A stretch of 64,000 nucleotides of DNA from Hirundichthys speculiger (GCA_018398805.1 JAGFBZ010002557.1:139501-203500); one strand, 5' to 3'; counted from the first letter of the stretch, positions 47,196 through 58,589 are shown. Notes: generated by a model not told the origin, from the letters alone. Numbers and translations are program-made.

Positions 47196-48624
47196 GTTGC
47201 AAAGACAGTCGGCTGTAACTGACGGTATTTTCTCATATTGCGAGTGTGGCTGCCCAAACTAGGCCACATATCCACTATGTACTCATAGAGCACATCCTAG
47301 AACCCTAGTTTGAGACACCTATGGCCCACATAGCACTTGCCAGTGTCATAACTGAGCCATAAGTGCCAAGTGCCAAGATTTGGCCCAAATGTGTCTTCAT
47401 CTGGGTTGTTTCTTTGCTGTCCTGAGGATATTAAGGGCATTTTTGACAACATTAAAACTACTGAAAGGTGAGGCAAATAACACTGATAGTCTTATTATGA
47501 CACGATATTCTGCTGGGAAGCCTTGGATCCTGACATTTGTGTGGATTAAACACAGTGGCAGACACCTCAATGACACTTCCTGATGGCATTTCCCAACAGG
47601 TCAGCGCATCCTGCAAACCAAAAGAGCTGGTCAAAGGACAGAGGTTTTGAACCCTAGGTGTTGATGCAGACCTCTAAACACCCCTGATCACACCTGCAAG
47701 ATGCTACCAAGCAAGTCAAGAAGACTCCATCCCAGATCCCAAAGTACCCAGATGTCCTGCTGGCTGACATCCCAATATGAAGAAGATGGTCCGCAAATAC
47801 TCCGTTGTGATGCATCTGGGTTCTGAAACTAGAATTAGTTTAAGTTAACAGTCAGAAGCTATGGACCTTCTTAAAACTTGATATTCTAGCAGCAGGCGAA
47901 GTGGCTGAAGAAAAGATGTCAACAAAACCAAAAGGTTGGAAGTGTTTTCTTCTGCAAAGAAAACACGTGGTCTTAGGGCGAATCATATGCCAAATACAGC
48001 TCTGAGCTAATTTGTTTACAGTAGTAATACATTTTATGAATTCACTAGACTTTTTAAAGAACTAAATAAGCCAATTTCTAAATAACTAGCAGTCTGTAAG
48101 GGCAAACAATAAAATTGTCTCATTTGGGTAAATGCATACTTTACTTGATTTATCTTCTCTGACTTAGCTTCCTGGATCATCACTGATGAACGTCCTTTGG
48201 CAAACTCAAATGTCACTTCGTGACATTTATATCAGCCCAGTCTATAAAAAAGAGGGACCATATTCTTTACATTGTCTGAGTCCAAGTTTAATTATATTAT
48301 CTAAGTTATTCTGTTTTCTTTTTATATGCTCTTGTTAAACTGATTTCTAACTTTTCTAATTTATGCCTGTTTTCTTTTTCGTTCTCTTCATCTTCATGTC
48401 CTTTGCTATCTGATGTGGATATACTATTATAATGCTTGTCAAAATCCTCAAGAGATTTCAAAACACAGATTTGTTTGTGTTTAAGTAGCTCCTGGTTTGT
48501 TGAGCTTTGATGTGTGTCAGATCAGTGTCACTGCCAGAAGGGGTTGAGGGGGGGTTAGGGGGGGCTAGGGTTATGACGGACCAGCAGCCCACACATTCAT
48601 TCTACTTGGATATGTTCTACTTGA
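47196..48624. other. Intergenic sequence
   Basis: No gene supported. G-rich patch gaggggggttagggggggct at about 48546-48566. Confidence 0.45.
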
Positions 48625-48905
48625 ATGGATCCCCTGTGAGTGTGGAAGTTAAGTCACTTTCACATCGGCCGTCACAGATTTTACTCATGTTCAGACTCCG
48701 TCATTACGGTCCTGAGTGTCTTAGTCACATCTGCTATGATGCTCATTGTAGCTCTGTGAGCTAACTTCTTCACTGCTGATGTGTGCACTGAGAAGTGATG
48801 TGTAGTTGTTGCAAGAGTTGGGAGTCAAAAGCTACTTTGGCTGGTTTTTGTTGATAGTAAGAATAAGAGACAGTGTGAGCTGGTCAGCACTTCCTAAGAG
48901 TAAAC
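48625..48905 (+). repeat. Dispersed repeat R4, copy 1
   Basis: Aligns with 63545-63815 in the same orientation: agtcacatctgctatgatgctc / agtcacttctgccatgatgtcc, gctctgtgagctaacttc / gctttgtaagctagctcc, gctgatgtgtg, and a terminal cacttcct. Open on the minus strand in copy 2 (see there). Confidence 0.65.
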
Positions 48906-49015
48906 AAATATCCCCTCAAATGAAACTGAAATATATCTTAACATGAACATACAGTCCTTTGGGCTGTTTTGAATAAAGGGGTCTTGCTTAAGATTGCTTT
49001 GGGTTTTAGATAATC

Positions 49016-49045
49016 TGTGTGTGTGTGTGTTTGTCTGTGTGTGCA
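49016..49045. repeat. Short (GT)n microsatellite
   Basis: Interrupted GT units. Confidence 0.85.
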
Positions 49046-49273
49046 TGTATATAATGTTTGTATTTTAGCTAAAAAGCATAACGTTATTAACTTTGGATGG
49101 ATGTGACTTGTTGCAGCCTTCTTTGGAGCTATTTTGCTTTTTTTCTTTTTGTTTGTTGTTTTGTTTTTTTTCTTATTTTTCATAAACCATCTGACTTTTG
49201 TTGCTAGTCTTGGCAATACTCATTCATTTTGAGATAATCCTGTCTTAATAAACTGATCTGGTACCTCTCCCAT

Positions 49274-49569
49274 TCACAGCCTTTTCTGCCACCGGTACAG
49301 AACATACCGAACCAAATGCATCAGGGCAGGGGTGGTGACTTTATGCGATGACTCATAAAGGAGCATCCAAAGGCCACTATTCAAAAAAACAGAAATGGCT
49401 GCAGAATTGATATGAACACCTTGGATCATCACATGTTTATTGCCAAACTGACTCCACTGCACGCTGTTTTGGATGTCCTTTGTTGGTACCAGCAGCGTCT
49501 CTAATTGGTTGCATGCCTGTCGAGTGGCGTCCTGAAGCTTTTTCTTCCGGTCCATTGGTTCTGCTCCCT
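49274..49569 (-). other. Coding-like exon candidate, unidentified
   Basis: On the minus strand a good acceptor (TTTGATTTTGATTGCCAG) precedes an open frame to a TGA or TAG-type stop at 49274. It begins in frame as EGAEPMDRKKKLQDATRQAC and continues through QWSQFGNKHVMIQGVHINSA to MHLVRYVLYRWQKRL, about 97 codons. Amphipathic, well-mixed composition suggests real or recently lost coding potential. No upstream exon was found and I do not recognise the family. It may be a last exon, a transposon gene end, or chance. Confidence 0.35.
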
Positions 49570-49662
49570 CTGGCAATCAAAATCAAACCAAGAGATACCA
49601 AACTAATTCTTTGTACTGAGCAGGATTTGGATGGCTGGCCCGGCAAGTCACTGCAGTTTTAG

Positions 49663-50632
49663 TGATTGGTATGTTATTCTAATTTAAATCTTCTGATAAC
49701 ATGTGAACATTTCCTTAAATGTTAAGTCATTTTTTTAATGTCAAAGTAACTGCATGCAATTAAGGTGTGCTGCAGAACAGAATCCATATTTTATTTAAAG
49801 TGAAGGAACCAAGTTGCGTTTGCATGAAACTAAATCATCACAGCATTCATGTGACTCATGAAAAACTCACTCCCATATTGAATTTTATTTCTGCTGTGAT
49901 TAACTTTAGTACAATGGCATGTTAAAGTGACAATATATTGTTGGAGGGTTTTGGAGAGCAGTGGTGATAAGAGAGTTTGACTTGAGCAATTTATTAAACG
50001 ACATCCAGATATGTTGCAGTCTGCCAAATTGGCATCCATCTCACCAGCCACATCATATCTATAAAATGAAGTTAGCTCCTTGGCATTTATTAATGCAATT
50101 TCAGTAATGCTACTGCATGCGTTGTTACTGTTACTGCAGTGGCTTTAAGAACCTTTCAGCAGCTCACACTTATCAATATGGCCAGTACGGTCTGTATGTT
50201 CCCAGCATGTTGAGAATAAGGTCAATGACACTTGAAAAGAAGAGCATCTGATCATCAAAGATCTTGGAGCTTGTTAAAGTTCAGGGACTTCACTGGAGAT
50301 TAGAACTTCCTGAAAGTTCTGCATGGGAATCTGGGTTTGTGAAAGATTGTACCTCTTGTTTATTCAAACCCCGTTGCCAGAGATTCTCTTATTCCACCAG
50401 CTGTATTGATTTAAGAGTAAATCAGGCTGGGGGCATGTCCCGCTCCATTTGACTGAGATGGTGTTGTGGAAAGTGGGAAGGCACTGACACACACAGATGC
50501 AGAGTCACGCTACACAAGATCACTGTAGAGTATCAGTTGTTATATTATAATATTCAATATTTTTTATTAATAGATCAATATATAAACAGCATTTTACTCT
50601 TGCTACTTCTAGTTGTTACATGCATTTTGTTC
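49663..50632. other. Intergenic sequence
   Basis: No gene or named repeat supported. Confidence 0.45.
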
Positions 50633-50705
50633 TAACCCTAACCCTGCCATTTGCCGCAAGAGAGCTGGGATAGGCTCCAGCAGATGCCCATGATGCCCGT
50701 GTATG
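50633..50705 (+). repeat. SINE family A fragment
   Basis: agagagctgggataggctcc with flanking aaccctgccatttgccgca, matching the late part of the copy at 1810-2155. The ccctaaccct words here belong to this repeat, not to telomeric DNA. Followed by a (TA)/(TG) microsatellite to about 50741. Confidence 0.7.
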
Positions 50706-51075
50706 TAAGTATATATATATGTATATGTGTGTGTGTGTGTAATACCACTTTGTCTCACTAGAGGAGATATATAAATTGTGTTCAGTGGACCTGCATACAT
50801 ACAAATGGAAAAGAGAACAATACACTGAGAGCTTGATTGCTTTGCGTGAACAACTGAAAGACGCTCGTCAACGAAACACCTGCAACAGATGGCAGATATT
50901 TTAGCTCACTGGCTTAGAGCCATTGATAGAGCAAGAAAAGGGAGGAAACACAATGTGCCTAACCAAAATTTGTCAGCACAGACAATCTACCGGCTGTATG
51001 TGCCAATCCATTCTTTCACCTATGTTCATGTCTTTTTCCTTGTTTTATTTGTATTTTGTATTTTGATTTGGAGAC

Positions 51076-52439
51076 CAGAGGGGTGTACTGCAGAGCAAGT
51101 TCGACACAGCCAGGCTTTCTTTGGGTGAGCTGGCTTAACAAACCTGAAACTCGCCATCAGAGATAACCAGTACCACGAAGGTGGTTATCAACTATCTTTG
51201 TTAACTGCGGCTTTCTGCTTTCTGCTCTGTGCGCATTCACATAAAAGGGGGCGTTTGACGCGTCATTTGACGCGTCATTTGATCCCTATTCAGGATAAAA
51301 TGGATAGATGGCGGTCCGTATATTTCACTCAGGAGGAGCAGGTTTTAATAATGCAGGGCTATGAGGATTTCAAAGAAATCTTTACAGCCAAAACCAACAC
51401 TGTAGGTACGAATAAAGCCAGAGAGGAGTGCTGGCAAAAAATTGCAGATCGTGTAAATTCGTAAGTTATATTTATTTCACCACTTAATGCACCTTAATGC
51501 ACCTCCCTCTTTTAAGAGCGCTTAAACTTTAAACTTAATGCAGCAGATTTAAACATTATGTAGGTCTGACTGTCGCATTATGAATGATAAATGAAAATCA
51601 CTTTAGTTTTTTGCTAAATCTATGTGAAATTAATTTAAGATTTAACATTATCTGTGATACCAATATACACTCACCGGCCACTTTAATAGGTACCCTATCA
51701 CCCTGGGGTATCTTATGAATGAATTATATTACAACATTTCACATGAAATTCCACGTCACACTGATTATCAATATAATGGACTATTAATTTATGTTATCTG
51801 CGATTTTGTAAAATGCTTCTTTTATTTAAAGCGTGGGCAGATGGCCAGGGAATACTACAAACATATTCAGCAGTTCAGTAAGAGCAAGTACAACCTTGTG
51901 AATAGTGGCATCCAGTATTCTGGCTCAGATTTTCTGCATCACCAACTGAATGCATGTAGGTTCTCGTGGCAAAGAAACGCAAAGAAACGCACACCGTTTG
52001 CGCTACTGTGAGCGCACGGCTGCGTTTGGTGGCGCTGCCAATATCTGGCTCTAGCAGATTACAAATGTAACGTATTCCCTCAGCTGGAAATCTCTAGCGT
52101 TCATAGAGAATATGATCATGGGAAGCCAGCGGATCAGTCCGGTCTCTGAATACTTTCCCTCCATTACACAATCCTGGCGCTCAGGTCAACGGGATTTCTC
52201 TAAAAAGGTGATGCCATCTCTGAAAGAAGTGGTAAGTGAAAGGGCGGTGCTTTTTATAGCCGATTTGAGCCTAAACTCTGCACATAACCTGCTCCGGACC
52301 AGGTTAAGCTTGCAGAGTAAATTACCATGGTGATCTAGCCAGGTTAAAAGAGAGCCACCTTCGTGGTACTGGAAATCCTGGCTTTAGACTCAACATACCT
52401 CGCTAACCCTCTAATCTCGCTTCGTAGTACACCCCTCTG
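51076..52439 (+). mobile_element. Harbinger-like DNA transposon, about 1.36 kb
   Basis: Left end CAGAGGGGTGTACTGCAGAGC; the reverse complement of the right end reads CAGAGGGGTGTACTACGAAGC, so there are inverted repeats of about 14 bp plus looser subterminal similarity (ccagtaccacgaaggtgg at 51165 and near 52350-52370, inverted). The interior encodes a Myb/SANT-like domain, as Harbinger second proteins do. No DDE transposase is present, so it is non-autonomous. A 3-bp target duplication is not evident. A 30-bp piece of another fish repeat (cactcaccggccactttaat, 51668) lies inside. Confidence 0.7.
51300..51460 (+). CDS. Myb/SANT-like DNA-binding exon of the Harbinger-like element
   Basis: From ATG 51300 the frame reads MDRWRSVYFTQEEQVLIMQG.. 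with AREECWQKIADRVNS at the end, immediately followed by GTAAGT at 51461, a good donor. W..F...E...L....., a central variable loop and CWQKIADRVN are the three-helix Myb/SANT-like pattern seen in Harbinger accessory proteins and their host-derived relatives (NAIF1 type). The frame is intact over this exon. No credible second exon was found before the right end of the element, so the gene is incomplete or the exon joins outside. Upstream the same frame continues open to 51198. Confidence 0.55.
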
Positions 52440-52662
52440 ATGGGTGACTGAGTTGGTGTCAGATCATGTAGTTTGTGCCTCATGATAGGTTGCAATATCA
52501 ATAAATGGGCTCCCTCACCATCCTCAGCACCCTCTTCTGTTAAAAAACCAAACCCACATGCCTAGAATAGAAGAGAAGAGGCAATTTAAAAAAAAACCAA
52601 ACTGATATGCTATGGTATGGTTATGGTATATAGTGTGGCTTAAATGTTAAAGCCACTTTATG

Positions 52663-52692
52663 AAGCAGTACCACTTCTGGCCACATGGTGGA
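52663..52692 (+). repeat. Short dispersed repeat R3, copy 2
   Basis: gaagcagtaccacttctggccacatggtgg-type sequence, compare 24171-24206. Confidence 0.5.
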
Positions 52693-53224
52693 AATTAGCG
52701 CAAACTATCATTCTACCTCACTTGAAAATGACAAAGAAGTAGTAGCTGTAGTATTTTGCTTCACTGTGAATACAGGTGCTTTCGTGACAGCTATCCCAGA
52801 ATCTGAATACACTCAAAGAAGATATGGCAGCTTCTCAGCCAATCACAGACCTCCGTTGGGACCTGCTGTCCAACCTACATGTTAAAGGACAAGTGCATGC
52901 TGTCATTCATGGAGACCGAAAAATAGAGGTGGAAGTGTTCATCGTGAAGGACTTAACCTTATCCCGATTGGCTCTCTCTGCTATCCGACGATGACACAGG
53001 ATTCCTCTGCTCCATAGAAGAGCTGATGCAACATTCTTCAACCTACTCAGAAGTCTTCGCAGGTTTGGGTCAACTGGAAGGAGAATATAAAATTAAACTA
53101 AAATAGAATGCCCAATTCCCTCTCTGTGCCACGATGTGTTGTTCCACTTCCACTCCAATCGAAAGTGAAGGAGGAGCTTAAGGGGATAGAAAAGATGGGA
53201 GTCAAGGTCTGTGTTAAAGAACCA

Positions 53225-53423
53225 GTAGAGTGGTGTGCAGAGCAGGTTTTACCATCACCAAAAGGTTGGCGGTTCAACCTGTACACATGTAAAGCTTCCT
53301 TGACATCCTTGACACCCTATTCTGCCCCCAGTGGGCCTGGCAGCAGCTAAGATATAGGCCTGCAAAGCACTTTGTGGGCACCATGATGGTGTCTAGAAAG
53401 CGCTATATAAGTTCAGTCCATTA
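53225..53423 (+). repeat. SINE family C copy nested in the Gypsy RT
   Basis: cagagcaggttttaccatca, aaggttggcggttcaacctg, cttgacaccctattctgccc and aagcgctatataagttcagtcc match the SINE at 46937. RT sequence is interrupted at about EWCAEQV and resumes at about HLNESVVRERH (53434). Confidence 0.75.
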
Positions 53424-54350
53424 TGTGGCTTTAATTCATCTCAATGAAAGTGTTGTCAGAGAAAGGCACATTTAGCAAGCAGTGGATGAAACACTGGCCA
53501 AGTTGGAAGTAGCCAAAGTCTTCACTAACCTTGATGCAACATCAGACTTTTGGCAGATACCAGTGCTTAAAGACTCAATGCTATTGACAACATTCATCAC
53601 ACCTGAAGGGCGACACCATTTCAAGAGGCTTCAGGATTTCATCTGCTCCATTTTCAGAAAAGGGTCTCCCTGATGGAGTCCTCTGTCATGCAGATGACAT
53701 TCTTGTCACAGGAAAGGACAGGACAGAACATAACAGACTCATAAGGTGCAGCAGAAATTCAGAGAGGTGGGGCTTACCCTGAATTAGAAAATGCTAGTTT
53801 GCACTAACAGAGATTCGGTTTCTGGGCCTTGTCATCAATTCACAAGGCACCCGAGCAGATAAAATAAAAGCAATAATTGACATGGCAGACCGTAAAGATG
53901 TAATTGATGTCTGCTGGGATGGTGAATTTTGAAGGAAAGTTTTCATCATGCCTGACTGAGTTGACACAGCTTATTCATGACTTTCTCTGATTTAAGAAAG
54001 TCAGGCAAAAAGCACTCCTGGATACAAAGAGGGAACTAAGTTCAGAGAGTGTGTTAGCCCAGTACAGTCCAAGTAAGTAAATTATGTTGTCTGGTGATGC
54101 TTCATCATATGACTTGGGAGGTGTTCTGACACAAAAACAAAGACGGTAAGTGGAGAGTCATTACATTTTTTTCTAGAAGTTTGACCAAAGCGAAATCAAG
54201 ATATGCTTAAACAGAAAAAGAAGCCTTTGTGGTAACCTTGGCATACGAGCGCCTGTGCGGTTACCTCATTGGACTGGACTTTACCATAGCAACTGATCAC
54301 AAGCCGGTCTGACACTTCTCAAATCCAGATGACTTGACAACCTTCCACCA

Positions 54351-54893
54351 CTAGGGATGAGAATTGATAAGATTTTTCCAACTGACCTTTCGGTAAGCAC
54401 CGCCCCCTTCCTAGTTACTGTTGCTAGGTCGGACAATCTTGCTGCTCCTGTGTTAAGGACTGTGTTAATTCGCTATTTTTCCGATGTGTATCATCAGTGT
54501 TAATAATATACTATAATAACACCATGGTCAAATATTGCTGCTGGGGACCTGCAACAGTGACTCGAGGTGTCCAGAACGTTTGGAGGGGACATTTTTATTC
54601 CCTTTCCCAAGCCAAAACAAACGCTGGAAAAATGCAGCTATAAGTTAAGTTGTGTCCGTCCACAACTGAACATGGGGAAAGCTACAAAGCACACCTACAT
54701 TTACTCCAAGGTAAGTTTACTTTGTTTACTAGATGGTTGATTTAACAACCATTTAGTAAAAGTAATATTAGCGGCAAGGAGGGTGATGAGTTCTCTGTTA
54801 GCATTAGCTCTGGTCAGAAGCAGTCTGGACCAGAGAAGGAATGCACAACTCTCTGACAACCGATTGCAAACATTTTAGCTGATACATTTCAAA
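54351..54893 (+). mobile_element. Insertion with THAP-domain exon, nested in the Gypsy element
   Basis: Gypsy sequence stops after the RNase H (..DDLTTFHH at 54350) and resumes near 54894 before the integrase zinc finger. The insert starts ctagggatgagaattgataag and contains the THAP exon below. Its type is not established; P-like and Kolobok transposons carry THAP domains, but I see no transposase here. Confidence 0.55.
54524..54710 (+). pseudogene. THAP zinc-finger exon with one frameshift
   Basis: Begins MVKYCCWGP at ATG 54524; after a one-base shift another frame continues CNSDSRCPERLEGTFF, FPKPKQTLEKC and NMGKATKHTYIYSK, and a donor GTAAGT follows at 54711. Initial M-V-x-x-C-C, the C-x-S spacing, FPxP and the KHTY..CSK-like end (here Y replaces C before SK) are the THAP (C2CH) pattern. 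The final C-x2-H would be in a following exon. Dead by frameshift. Confidence 0.65.
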
Positions 54894-55619
54894 TGGCTGG
54901 CCTGAGCCCAGAAGAGTGGTGAATGAACTTTTGCTGCCCTACTGCCAGGAAAGGTCAGTCCTGCGCGAAGCAGGTGGATTGCTCATGAAAGGGGACAGAA
55001 TTCTTTTTCCAGAAAGTAAGAGACCAGATGTCCTGCAGAGGCAGCACCAGGGACATCAAGGTATCAACAGATACCTTACCTGAGCCAGAAAAGCAGTTTG
55101 GTAGCCAGGCATCACATCACAGATAGTGGAAACATGTGAGGTGTGTGGGTGTGCATGAAGCCAAAGCACCAGCCGAGCCTTTGCTCACAATAGACTTCCC
55201 CAGTAGACCTTGGCTGAGGCTAGCAGCAGATCTTTTCCAATGGAAAATAAGAACTATTTAGTTGTCATAGACTATTTATCCTGCTACGCTAAAGTCTGCA
55301 CTTTACCTGTCAACACAAGAGCAAAGAGAATCACAAGATTTAAAGCAGTATTTGCTAGATACAGTATAGATGTCCAGAAGTGCTTGTCTTGGATAATGGT
55401 CCATAGTTCTCTTGTTTTCCTGTTATGAGTTTGACCAGTTTGCACAGAATTATGACTTCACTGAAGTGACAAGCAGCACCAAGTGAGATGTTCTACAAGT
55501 AAAAGCTTTGTTCAGGTTTAGGTGACATTTCTGTTCTGATTTAAGCAAAATGTTTCTGTATTAATTGAATTATTTTAAGATTCAGTCAAAATAGTTTGAT
55601 CTTTATCTAAAAGGGGAGA

Positions 55620-55770
55620 TGTAATGGTCACTAGGGTGAAACTTTATGGAACTTGGTAAAATGGTGAAACTTGATGACGGGAAGCTCATTAAAGTATCCA
55701 TTAATCAGTTTTGGACTTTATCAGCCATGATTCCAAAACAGTGTCATGTTCCAAGGTGAGAGATGTTTAA
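55620..55770 (+). repeat. Probable 3' LTR remnant of the Gypsy element
   Basis: Starts TGTAATGG directly after the polypurine tract. The right end (…CA) cannot be fixed without a 5' LTR partner, so the end given is arbitrary. Confidence 0.4.
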
Positions 55771-56719
55771 AGGAACAAAAGTCCTACAATGTTGTATTCA
55801 AGACGAGGCTCTCTGAAAGTGGGACTACTGCAATGACCCAAGTATGGAAAAAAAAAGATGATTAAAAAAAAGGAAAAATTGAGGTAAAAATGTGCAAAAT
55901 TAATTATTTGGGATTGTAGTGCCAAGAAATGCAGCAAGTTATCATTGTTTAATCCATACATCAAACATGATGTCACACCCAATTTCATGGATTCTCACCT
56001 CACTTATAAGGCTGCTGAAATCTCTCAGTTTGAGAAATTTGGAGCAGGTTACAATCAGATAATGGCACCGTGAAATCTGGTGCTGGCTTTGAACTGTGGG
56101 CTGTCTGAAGGCCTTACACAAGCGTGCATTTTACCATTATGGCCTGCTTTTTTCATAACGGCTTTTTTTGCACTTAAATTCACATGTATTTTCCATGTTT
56201 TTGGATAGCAGGAGCACAGCACTGTTAAGACGTGCACTTCCACTGTTGATGGAAAGTGCAATGTTTAAAGACAGTTGACAGTTGATGCACTTTACTTCAT
56301 CATAATGGCCAATGATAACTTAAGCTAACTATGGCATTATGAAACAGAGCAAAAACATCGCTAAATAAGAATACAGGCTGACTTGGAAACATCATGGGAG
56401 GAATTTTTAAAGCATGCTAATTTCTCCAGAGTATAATAAATGCTTTATATCTCCTTTAAGATCAGCAGAAACCTTCAGATGTCAGACACGTTGCTCTTAC
56501 GGCTTAATGAGGCTGCTTTAGATGACTGTGAGGATAACTCACTTTAACACCTTTAGCACTATTGATTCTAATCAGGATGAGTAATGCCACAGACTTTTAG
56601 CGCAATTATATATATATTTTTGTTATGAATGTTGGCAGATAAAAACTACTAAGTAGTTCTCATACACGAGAAGGGGGGACATATTATGAAAAAAAGAAGT
56701 GTCTTTCTTTTCTTTAAAA
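55771..56719. other. AT-rich intergenic sequence
   Basis: No gene or named repeat supported. Confidence 0.45.
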
Positions 56720-57059
56720 CAGTGGTTCTCAAACTTTTAATACTGCGTACCACCTGAGAAACCGCCTCCTCAATTAGCTTTAAACACACAGGAGAGATGT
56801 TTATTCCTCATTGTGGTTATTTATTACCTGAATTGTTACGTTACTGAATCAGACATTTACAACTCTGTCCAACAATTTTCACATACTCATACTCTCATAC
56901 AGAGCAAAAAAAAAAGAAAACACTCAAAGGTTGTTACATCTGCACTGCAACTAAGACAATTTTAATCATCTCTAGCTACACATTTCGTTTGAAACGTATT
57001 TATAATGCATTGCATGTTCTGATTGTTTTTAAGTGAAAATGTGGAAATAATGTGGAAAG

Positions 57060-58249
57060 TAGGGATGTCCCGATCCCGATCCCCTGATCGGATCGGCCTT
57101 CGATCTTAAAAATTTAAGGTGGATCGGATCGGCCGATCAACCTTATTATAACACGCCGATCTTTTTTTCATTATTTTTTTCCTCAAAAAGTGATCCTGAT
57201 TAACACAAATTAATAAAGTAATCATATTACACAAACAAAAATATTTTTTAAACTATATACATTTAATAATTTGCACTGAAATGAGGTTTCCCAGCAGCGC
57301 TGTCTTGTATCTACCTTAAAAGTTTTAAGACCGGCGGCATCAGGCTAAACTTTAGCAAAAATGTCAGCAGTGTGGCAGCACTATAAAATTACAAAGACCG
57401 ACGCTTCGACTGCGACTTGCAACGTGTGGAAGGCTGATATATCATGATGGGTAAGTAAGAAGAGAGTTTACAACACCACCAATTTAATCAGACACTTAAA
57501 AAAGCACGCAGCACCGATCACCGCAGCCGACGGAACCAGCTTTGGTGCCGTCGGCTGCGGCTTCAGCAGCAAACGCTCTGTGAAACTTTTAAAAGAAAGA
57601 TAAACTCCCGAAATACTCGGAGAAATACAGAAAAATCACCGAGCTAATCGCGGAATGTATTACTGAGGACACGGAGTTTGTGGAATACAAGGCATTTAAC
57701 CGGCTCATTAATTACCTCGAGCCTCGTTCCCGTCATTACATGAACGACAAAGGACACAAAGGTGCGCGAACATGTGCAGCGGGTCTTGAATGAAGTTAAG
57801 TTAATATTTTATGTTATTTTTATTCTGATGTGATTTCATTGATTGCAAAGACTTCTGCTAGTGTTTTCATTGCCTTAAACTGCTAGCCAAGTTCACCTGC
57901 TGCTATTTAAATGGAAGTGCTTTGTTGTTTAGTACTGAGACTGTTGAACAGTCACTGTTCTGTAACTAAATGTGTTTTATAATAATTCTTCCAAACAAAA
58001 AAGAAAGAAAGAAGAGTGTTTAAATAAGTTATTGTTTATTTTATGAGATGATAAAAGCTATTAATCTCAGCTTGGATGCAGGCCTATTTATTAATGTACG
58101 CAGGAAATAAAATGCATAGGAAATTAAACTCTGTTTGCCCACTCAAAAGAAGTGAAATCGGATCGGAAAAAATCGGAAATCGGCCGATCATCAAAATTAA
58201 AGATCGGAAATCGGATCGGGACCCAAAAAACGTGATCGGGACATCCCTA
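57060..58249 (+). mobile_element. Inner hAT element with exact 8-bp target duplication
   Basis: 1190 bp from TAGGGATGTCCCGATC to its complement GGGACATCCCTA, with gatcgg-rich subterminal repeats at both ends. Flanked by identical GTGGAAAG at 57052-57059 and 58250-58257, the 8-bp duplication typical of hAT. Carries the remains of a BED-finger transposase N-terminus; the catalytic part is deleted. The perfect duplication suggests that it moved more recently than its host element. Confidence 0.93.
57361..57790 (+). pseudogene. hAT transposase N-terminal pseudogene (BED finger)
   Basis: From ATG 57361: MSAVWQHYKITKTDAST, then TCNVWKADIS and a stop; another frame gives NTTNLIRHLKKHAAPI. The BED finger normally has C-x2-C at TCNVxK; here the second Cys codon reads TGG (Trp). 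A later block, ITELIAECITEDTEFVEYKA and LINYLEPRSRHY, matches the conserved region after the BED finger in hAT transposases. Frameshifts and loss of the catalytic domain make it inactive. Confidence 0.75.
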
Positions 58250-58589
58250 GTGGAAAGTCTTGAAGTTCCCCATTCCCCGTTCCCCGCGTACCACCAGAGA
58301 TTGCCCACGTACCACTGGTTAATATTATATAAGTTTAAAGACATTAAGTTTAAAAGAATTTGTAAAACATTGTTGGGAATCTTTGTTTAATTTGTTAACA
58401 TTTTGTTTCTGTGTTTCGAAGGTTTACAACCTGATGTTTAACCAAAGATCAACTGAAATCAAACCAACAAATGTTTAAAGTTGGAAATAAAAGTTGATCA
58501 AATTGGAAATCGAGTTGTCAACGTGTCCTTTTTGAGTGAACAGAGAGTGGAACTTAACAACGCGTACCACAGTTTGCGCACCACTGCGT

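Larger units (their letters stand above)
52695..55619 (+). mobile_element. Broken Ty3/Gypsy LTR retrotransposon, pol region
   Basis: Pieces in the order protease, reverse transcriptase, RNase H, integrase. Protease: VNTGAFVTAIPESEY at about 52765, where the catalytic Asp of DTG has become Asn. RT start near 53108-53230 (EWCAE). RT palm: FTNLDATSDFWQIPV (53521), and a HADDILVTGK box (53681), with a deletion between them. RNase H: DASSYDLGGVL (54094), EKEAFVVTLAYERL (54212), TDHKP (54292). Integrase zinc-finger region about 54960-55150 and core VVIDYLSCYAKVCTLP (55262). A purine tract aaaaggggaga at about 55609-55619 marks the start of the 3' LTR. Many stops and frameshifts; no gag or 5' LTR seen. 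It is interrupted by a SINE and by a THAP-bearing fragment. Confidence 0.88.
56720..58586. mobile_element. Outer hAT-like element, interrupted
   Basis: Left end CAGTGGTTCTCAAAC..GCGTACCAC; reverse complement of the right end CAGTGGTGCGCAAAC..GTGGTACGCG. The flanks (ctttaaaa at 56712 and cgttaaag at 58587) match at five of eight positions, as an old 8-bp duplication would. Without the insert at 57060-58249 the element is about 0.68 kb and has no transposase, hence non-autonomous. Confidence 0.75.

Noticed and set aside
50634..50650. Telomere-like ccctaaccct sequence
   Set aside because: Only one and a half units, and part of a SINE family A fragment.
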